A stretch of 64,000 nucleotides of DNA from contig NZ_CP031946.1 of the NCBI RefSeq assembly GCF_003443535.1, positions 1,550,001 through 1,614,000 on the forward strand, given 5' to 3'. The translations under genes were made by a program, and so were the position numbers. Positions 60,447 to 64,000 of the stretch are shown one piece after another. Within the stretch, counting starts at the first letter, position 1, and each line of letters opens with the position of its first letter. The stretch comes from Ruegeria sp. AD91A. Lineage in GTDB: Bacteria > Pseudomonadota > Alphaproteobacteria > Rhodobacterales > Rhodobacteraceae. The notes beneath the pieces were generated by a model. It searched no databases. It was not told the DNA's origin and saw only the letters and a program-made list of their open reading frames with translations.

Positions 60447-61430
60447 ATGAGTGCTGCCAAAACCGATTTCAACGACCGCCTGCTGTCTCTGGGGCTGGCA
60501 AGGGTGGCAGAACAGGCTGCGCTGGCCTCGGCTTTTCTGGTTGGGCGTGGTGACGAGAAAGCCGCCGACCAGGCCGCCGTAAACGCGATGCGCGAACAGC
60601 TGAACATGTTGGACATTGCTGGCGTCGTGGTGATCGGTGAAGGTGAACGCGACGAAGCTCCGATGCTTTATATCGGCGAAGAAGTCGGCACCGGAAACGG
60701 CCCCGGCGTGGACATCGCACTGGACCCGCTGGAAGGCACAACGCTGACCGCCAAGGATATGCCCAACGCACTGACCGTGATTGCAATGGGTCCTCGCGGT
60801 TCCATGCTGCACGCGCCGGACGTTTACATGGACAAGCTGGCCGTTGGTCCAGGCCTGCCCGAGGGTGTCGTCAATCTGGACATGTCTCCGCGTGAACGCG
60901 TTGAGGCACTGGCCAAGGCCAAAGGCTGCAAACCGGCCGACATCACCGTCTGTATTCTGGAACGTCCCCGTCACGAGGCGATGATCGCCGAAGTACGCGA
61001 AACCGGAGCCTCGATCCGCCTGATCACCGATGGTGACGTGGCGGGCGTCATGCATTGCGCTGAAAGCGAAGTGACCGGCATCGACATGTATATGGGCCAG
61101 GGTGGCGCGCCCGAGGGGGTGTTGGCTGCTGCTGCGCTGAAATGCATGGGCGGTCAGATCTTTGGTCGCCTGTTGTTCCGCAATGATGACGAACGGGGCC
61201 GTGCTGCCAAGGCCGGCATCACTGATCTGGACCGGGTATATTCGCGCGATGAGATGGTGACTGCGGATGTGATCTTTGCCGCTACAGGCGTAACCGGCGG
61301 CTCTCTGTTGCCGCGCATCAAGCGCGAGCCGGGTTGGGTGGAAACCACGACGCTGCTGATGCGGTCAAAGACCGGGTCCGTGCGCCGCATGTCGTATCGT
61401 ACTCCCACTTGGCCGCACGACAACGCTTAA
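60447..61430 (+). CDS. glpX: Class II fructose-1,6-bisphosphatase GlpX
   Basis: GlpX hydrolyses fructose 1,6-bisphosphate in gluconeogenesis. The 327-residue protein has the class II motifs GEGERDEAPMLYIGEEVG near residue 57, IALDPLEGTTLTAKDMPN near 91, and DGDVAGVMHCA near 192. Length fits. It starts 69 bases after hom with a GAGGATA ribosome site. A terminator-like hairpin follows. Confidence 0.95.
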   Translation: MSAAKTDFNDRLLSLGLARVAEQAALASAFLVGRGDEKAADQAAVNAMREQLNMLDIAGVVVIGEGERDEAPMLYIGEEVGTGNGPGVDIALDPLEGTTLTAKDMPNALTVIAMGPRGSMLHAPDVYMDKLAVGPGLPEGVVNLDMSPRERVEALAKAKGCKPADITVCILERPRHEAMIAEVRETGASIRLITDGDVAGVMHCAESEVTGIDMYMGQGGAPEGVLAAAALKCMGGQIFGRLLFRNDDERGRAAKAGITDLDRVYSRDEMVTADVIFAATGVTGGSLLPRIKREPGWVETTTLLMRSKTGSVRRMSYRTPTWPHDNA

Positions 61431-61475
61431 CGGCTTGCGCCGTTGCCTTCGGCCTGCATAACTTGAAGAAACGAA

Positions 61476-61503
61476 AAGGCCGGGTCCGCGAGGGTCCGGC
61501 CTT
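61476..61503 (+). terminator. Hairpin between glpX and recJ
   Basis: AAGGCCGG (61476-61483) and CCGGCCTT (61496-61503) form an 8-pair stem with 12 bases between, without a T run. It lies 18 bases before the recJ start, so it may be a partial terminator. Confidence 0.5.
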
Positions 61504-61521
61504 GGCACATAAGAGGCATGG

Positions 61522-63264
61522 ATGAATTTTCTTGGGGTTGAGCAATCATTGACAGGTCGGCGCTGGGTTGGCCCGGGAGCCGAGGTGGAACGGGCTGCCG
61601 AGATGATGGCGCAACAGACCGACCTGCCTCGTGCGGTATGTCAGGTTCTGGCCCGTCGTGGCGTGCCGGTCATGGAGGCGCGCGGCTTCCTGGATCCAAA
61701 ACTCAAGGAACTGCTGCCCGATCCTCGCGACATGAAAGACATGGAAGCGGCGGCGACACGCTTCCTGGACACCGTGCGTCGTCGCGAGAAGATCGCGGTG
61801 TTCGCAGATTACGATGTTGACGGCGGCAGTTCTGCCGCGCTGCTGCTGGTTTGGCTCCGGCAGATGGGATTGCAGGCGACGCTTTATGTGCCAGATCGGA
61901 TTGATGAGGGATATGGTCCCAATGCCCCGGCAATGCGAGAGCTGGCAGCCAGCCACGATCTGATCATTTGCGTCGATTGCGGCACCCTCAGCCATGAGCC
62001 GATTGCCGCAGCCAAGGGTGCGGATGTAATTGTGCTGGATCATCACCTCGGCGGCGAAACCCTGCCGGACTGCGTTGCCGTCGTGAATCCCAACCGGCAG
62101 GATGAAAGCGGTGATCTGAGCTATTTCTGCGCGGCGGGTGTCGTGTTTCTGATGTTGGTCGAAGCTGGGCGCCAATTGCGCGAGGCGGGCGCAAAGGGGC
62201 CTGACCTGATGTCGATGCTGGACCTGGTGGCCCTGGCAACCGTGGCTGACGTCGCGCCTCTGATCAGTGCCAATCGCGCCCTTGTTCGACAAGGCCTGAA
62301 AGTGATGGCGCAAAGGCAACGCCCCGGACTTGTCGCATTGTCCGATGTCTCACGCATGGATACGGCGCCTAACAGCTATCACCTGGGTTTTCTGCTTGGT
62401 CCCCGCGTTAACGCGGGCGGTCGCATCGGACAGGCCGATCTGGGTGCCCGCCTGCTGAGCACGGATTCCCTGCCCGAGGCACAGGCCCTGTCCGAACGGC
62501 TGGACACGTTGAACACAGAACGCCGGGACATTGAAAATGACGTACGCGCGGCCGCAATGGAACAAGCCGAAGGCCGCGGTCTCGACGCGCCACTGGTCTG
62601 GGCAGCCGGTGAAGGCTGGCACCCCGGTGTGGTGGGCATCGTGGCGTCTCGATTGAAAGAAACCGCCAACCGTCCGGCCATTGTGATCGGTTTTGACGGT
62701 GATGAGGGCAAAGGCTCGGGCCGCTCGGTCTCGGGTGTGGATTTAGGGGCGTCGATCCAGCGGCTCGCGGCTGAAGGGTTGCTGGTCAAGGGTGGCGGCC
62801 ACAAGATGGCCGCTGGACTTACCGTCATGCGCGACAAACTGGAACCTGCCATGGAACGCCTCAGTGAATTGCTGGCTAAACAAGGCGCAGGTCAGGGCGG
62901 CCCGGCGGATATGAAGCTGGACGGTGCCCTTATGCCGGGTGCGGCGACAGTGGAACTGGTCGAACAGATCGAACAGGCCGGACCGTTTGGTGCCGGAGCC
63001 CCCGCCCCGCGATACGCGCTTCCGGATCTCCAGGTGCGTTTTGCCAAACGTGTGGGGGAAACGCATCTGAAGCTGTCGTTGTCCGATGGCATGGGCGGCG
63101 GGCTGGATGCGATTGCCTTTGGTGCCTTTGACGGTCCGATGGGCGAGAAACTGTCAAATCATGGTGGCGCACGCTTTCATTTTGCAGGCCGACTTGAGGT
63201 GAACACCTGGGGTGGGCGCCAATCCGTGCAACTCAGGCTCGAGGACGCGGCAGAGGCAAGTTGA
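61522..63264 (+). CDS. recJ: Single-stranded-DNA-specific exonuclease RecJ
   Basis: RecJ is a 5'-3' exonuclease in recombination and mismatch repair. The 580-residue protein has the DHH phosphoesterase motifs: FADYDVDGGSSAALLLVW near residue 92, CVDCGTLS near 150, LDHHLGGE near 172, and the DHHA1 part with GRSVSGVDLGASIQRL and GGGHKMAAGLTV near 420. A C-terminal OB fold is present. It is the last gene of hom-glpX-recJ. Confidence 0.96.
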   Translation: MNFLGVEQSLTGRRWVGPGAEVERAAEMMAQQTDLPRAVCQVLARRGVPVMEARGFLDPKLKELLPDPRDMKDMEAAATRFLDTVRRREKIAVFADYDVDGGSSAALLLVWLRQMGLQATLYVPDRIDEGYGPNAPAMRELAASHDLIICVDCGTLSHEPIAAAKGADVIVLDHHLGGETLPDCVAVVNPNRQDESGDLSYFCAAGVVFLMLVEAGRQLREAGAKGPDLMSMLDLVALATVADVAPLISANRALVRQGLKVMAQRQRPGLVALSDVSRMDTAPNSYHLGFLLGPRVNAGGRIGQADLGARLLSTDSLPEAQALSERLDTLNTERRDIENDVRAAAMEQAEGRGLDAPLVWAAGEGWHPGVVGIVASRLKETANRPAIVIGFDGDEGKGSGRSVSGVDLGASIQRLAAEGLLVKGGGHKMAAGLTVMRDKLEPAMERLSELLAKQGAGQGGPADMKLDGALMPGAATVELVEQIEQAGPFGAGAPAPRYALPDLQVRFAKRVGETHLKLSLSDGMGGGLDAIAFGAFDGPMGEKLSNHGGARFHFAGRLEVNTWGGRQSVQLRLEDAAEAS

Positions 63265-63362
63265 CGTCTCGCCCAGATGGGCCAAAAAACTTTCAACTCC
63301 CTGCGTTTTTCGGCTTGCGGGGGTCACAGTGAAACCGTAAAAGGCCCTCCACAAGCCAGCGT

Positions 63363-63437
63363 GGCCCGTTCGTCTATCGGTTAGGACGCCAGGTTTTCAA
63401 CCTGGAAAGAGGGGTTCGATTCCCCTACGGGCTACCA
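63363..63437 (+). tRNA. tRNA-Glu (TTC), first copy
   Basis: The 75-base gene has anticodon arm CCAGG-TTTTCAA-CCTGG with anticodon TTC, acceptor GGCCCGT/ACGGGCT with a G1-U72 pair, a normal T arm (GGGGTTCGATTCCCC) and encoded CCA. It is identical to the second copy 24 bases downstream. Confidence 0.98.
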
Positions 63438-63461
63438 CTTGTGCTTGCGTCACTCTCATGT

Positions 63462-63536
63462 GGCCCGTTCGTCTATCGGTTAGGACGCCAGGTTTTCAAC
63501 CTGGAAAGAGGGGTTCGATTCCCCTACGGGCTACCA
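63462..63536 (+). tRNA. tRNA-Glu (TTC), second copy
   Basis: This copy is identical to the upstream one over all 75 bases. The spacer between them is 24 bases and does not resemble the flanks, so the pair is a tandem duplication kept without change. Confidence 0.98.
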
Positions 63537-63602
63537 TTTCCCCGCATCTTCAGCCTTTGCTTTCTGATCTGACAATTGGCCTTTTCTGACGCGTGGTTGA
63601 TG

Positions 63603-64000
63603 TCACGCCGCATCAGATCCACCTACTTTCGCAACCTGTACGTCAATGCCCCAGCGGTCAAAGGACTTGGCCATCGCCCCTTTCGGTGCCGCATCTGTCA
63701 CAATCGCGTGCACCAGACGCGGATCTGGCCCGACATAAGGGGCCATATTGCCAAATTTGAAATGCGCGGCAGCCATGACAACGTGATCCGCCTGACCAGC
63801 CACGACCATGGCAAGATCTGCCTCTGCCGGGCTGTGATACAGAAACCCCCTGCTGTCCGAGATCGCATCCGTGCTGAGGATCGCAAGATCAAACGCATAT
63901 CGTTGCAATTGCCTCTGGGCGACGTGGCCAAACGTGCCCCTCTCATCACTTTGCAGCTCTCCGCCCAGCAGATGCACACGGTTTCCATTGATCCCCGCCA
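63603..64000 (-). CDS. DeoR family transcriptional regulator, C-terminal part
   Basis: The frame runs off the right edge. The visible 131 residues are the end of a DeoR/GlpR sensor domain: NGNRVHLLGGEL near the visible start, FDLAILSTDAISDSRGFLYHS, ADHVVMAAAHFKFGNMAPYV (the sugar-phosphate binding region), and a C-terminal HAIVTDA. The helix-turn-helix lies outside. These regulators usually control sugar catabolism; the partner genes are not visible. The stop lies 66 bases after the second tRNA-Glu. Confidence 0.9.
   Translation of the reverse strand, partial: AGINGNRVHLLGGELQSDERGTFGHVAQRQLQRYAFDLAILSTDAISDSRGFLYHSPAEADLAMVVAGQADHVVMAAAHFKFGNMAPYVGPDPRLVHAIVTDAAPKGAMAKSFDRWGIDVQVAKVGGSDAA

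Noticed and set aside
63270..63300. Third dispersed repeat copy after recJ (CCCAGATGGGCCAAAAAA)
   Set aside because: Only a short part resembles the TTCATCTGGC core and there is no G-rich end, so the match is too weak to call.
63363..63536. Tandem repeats that might be a CRISPR array
   Set aside because: The two 75-base repeats are tRNA-Glu genes with full cloverleaf structure; there is only one spacer and no cas genes.
1..64000. Mobile element or phage island
   Set aside because: No integrase, transposase, recombinase or phage structural gene was seen, and gene content and base composition look even across the window.

Overview
The window is a stretch of chromosome from an alphaproteobacterium of the Rhodobacteraceae/Roseobacter group, most likely a Ruegeria-like genus. 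The reasons are the gene sets (hflK-hflC-DUF2065-degP, DUF2842, DUF6324 beside mmcB, a RibBX-type riboflavin enzyme), a tRNA-His without an encoded G-1, and a GTTC-N7-GTTC LexA box. Genus assignment is inference from synteny remembered, not from a search. No integrase, transposase, CRISPR array or phage gene was seen; this is mostly core chromosome.

Layout. 1-5.8 kb: end of xseA, a broken glutathione transferase gene, a YhhN-like membrane protein, then ftsY, an EamA transporter, yciB and a Crp-family regulator, followed by a candidate small RNA with a perfect terminator. 6.0-12.2 kb (minus): degP, DUF2065, hflC, hflK (membrane protein quality control), gor and rpiA. 12.4-20.7 kb: GST, sdaA, GFA protein, a second EamA transporter, thiamine pyrophosphokinase, a 570-residue acidic protein of unknown function, a GNAT enzyme, DUF2842 and purA. 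20.8-22.5 kb: a paired intergenic repeat and a three-gene cobalt-type nitrile hydratase operon. 22.6-28.5 kb: secG, pyrG, a bacterioferritin-like protein lacking the haem methionine, an ICL/PEP-mutase-family enzyme, two tandem TerB proteins and an orphan PhnD-like binding protein. 28.5-31.9 kb: a complete polar amino acid ABC importer.

32-34.7 kb: tRNA-His, GNAT, DUF6324, the LexA-boxed mmcB, and an ArsR-SRPBCC pair with two clear operators. 34.7-43.8 kb: riboflavin genes with nusB and nrdR (nrdR-ribD ... ribE-ribBX-ribH-nusB, all minus), split by three plus-strand capsule export genes (kpsS, a Wza/KpsD-like lipoprotein, kpsC). 43.9-47.2 kb: YjbQ, small secreted and DUF4166/DCC proteins, and an AraC regulator. 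47.3-53.3 kb (minus): rpoD, dnaG, a small secreted protein and glutamate dehydrogenase. 53.6-56.5 kb: a TadG-TadE-TadE-like pilus set with a possible CtrA site upstream. 56.4-64 kb: membrane protein, pirin, TetR regulator with palindromic operator, small lipoprotein, hom-glpX-recJ, two identical tRNA-Glu genes and the end of a DeoR-family regulator.

I did not find an unmistakable new biological system. The items most worth follow-up are the candidate small RNA near 5.9 kb, the acidic two-ended protein at 16.7-18.4 kb, the TerB-TerB-PhnD operon, the palindrome-rich gene-free stretch near 34.2 kb, and the several well-formed operators (LexA, ArsR, TetR).
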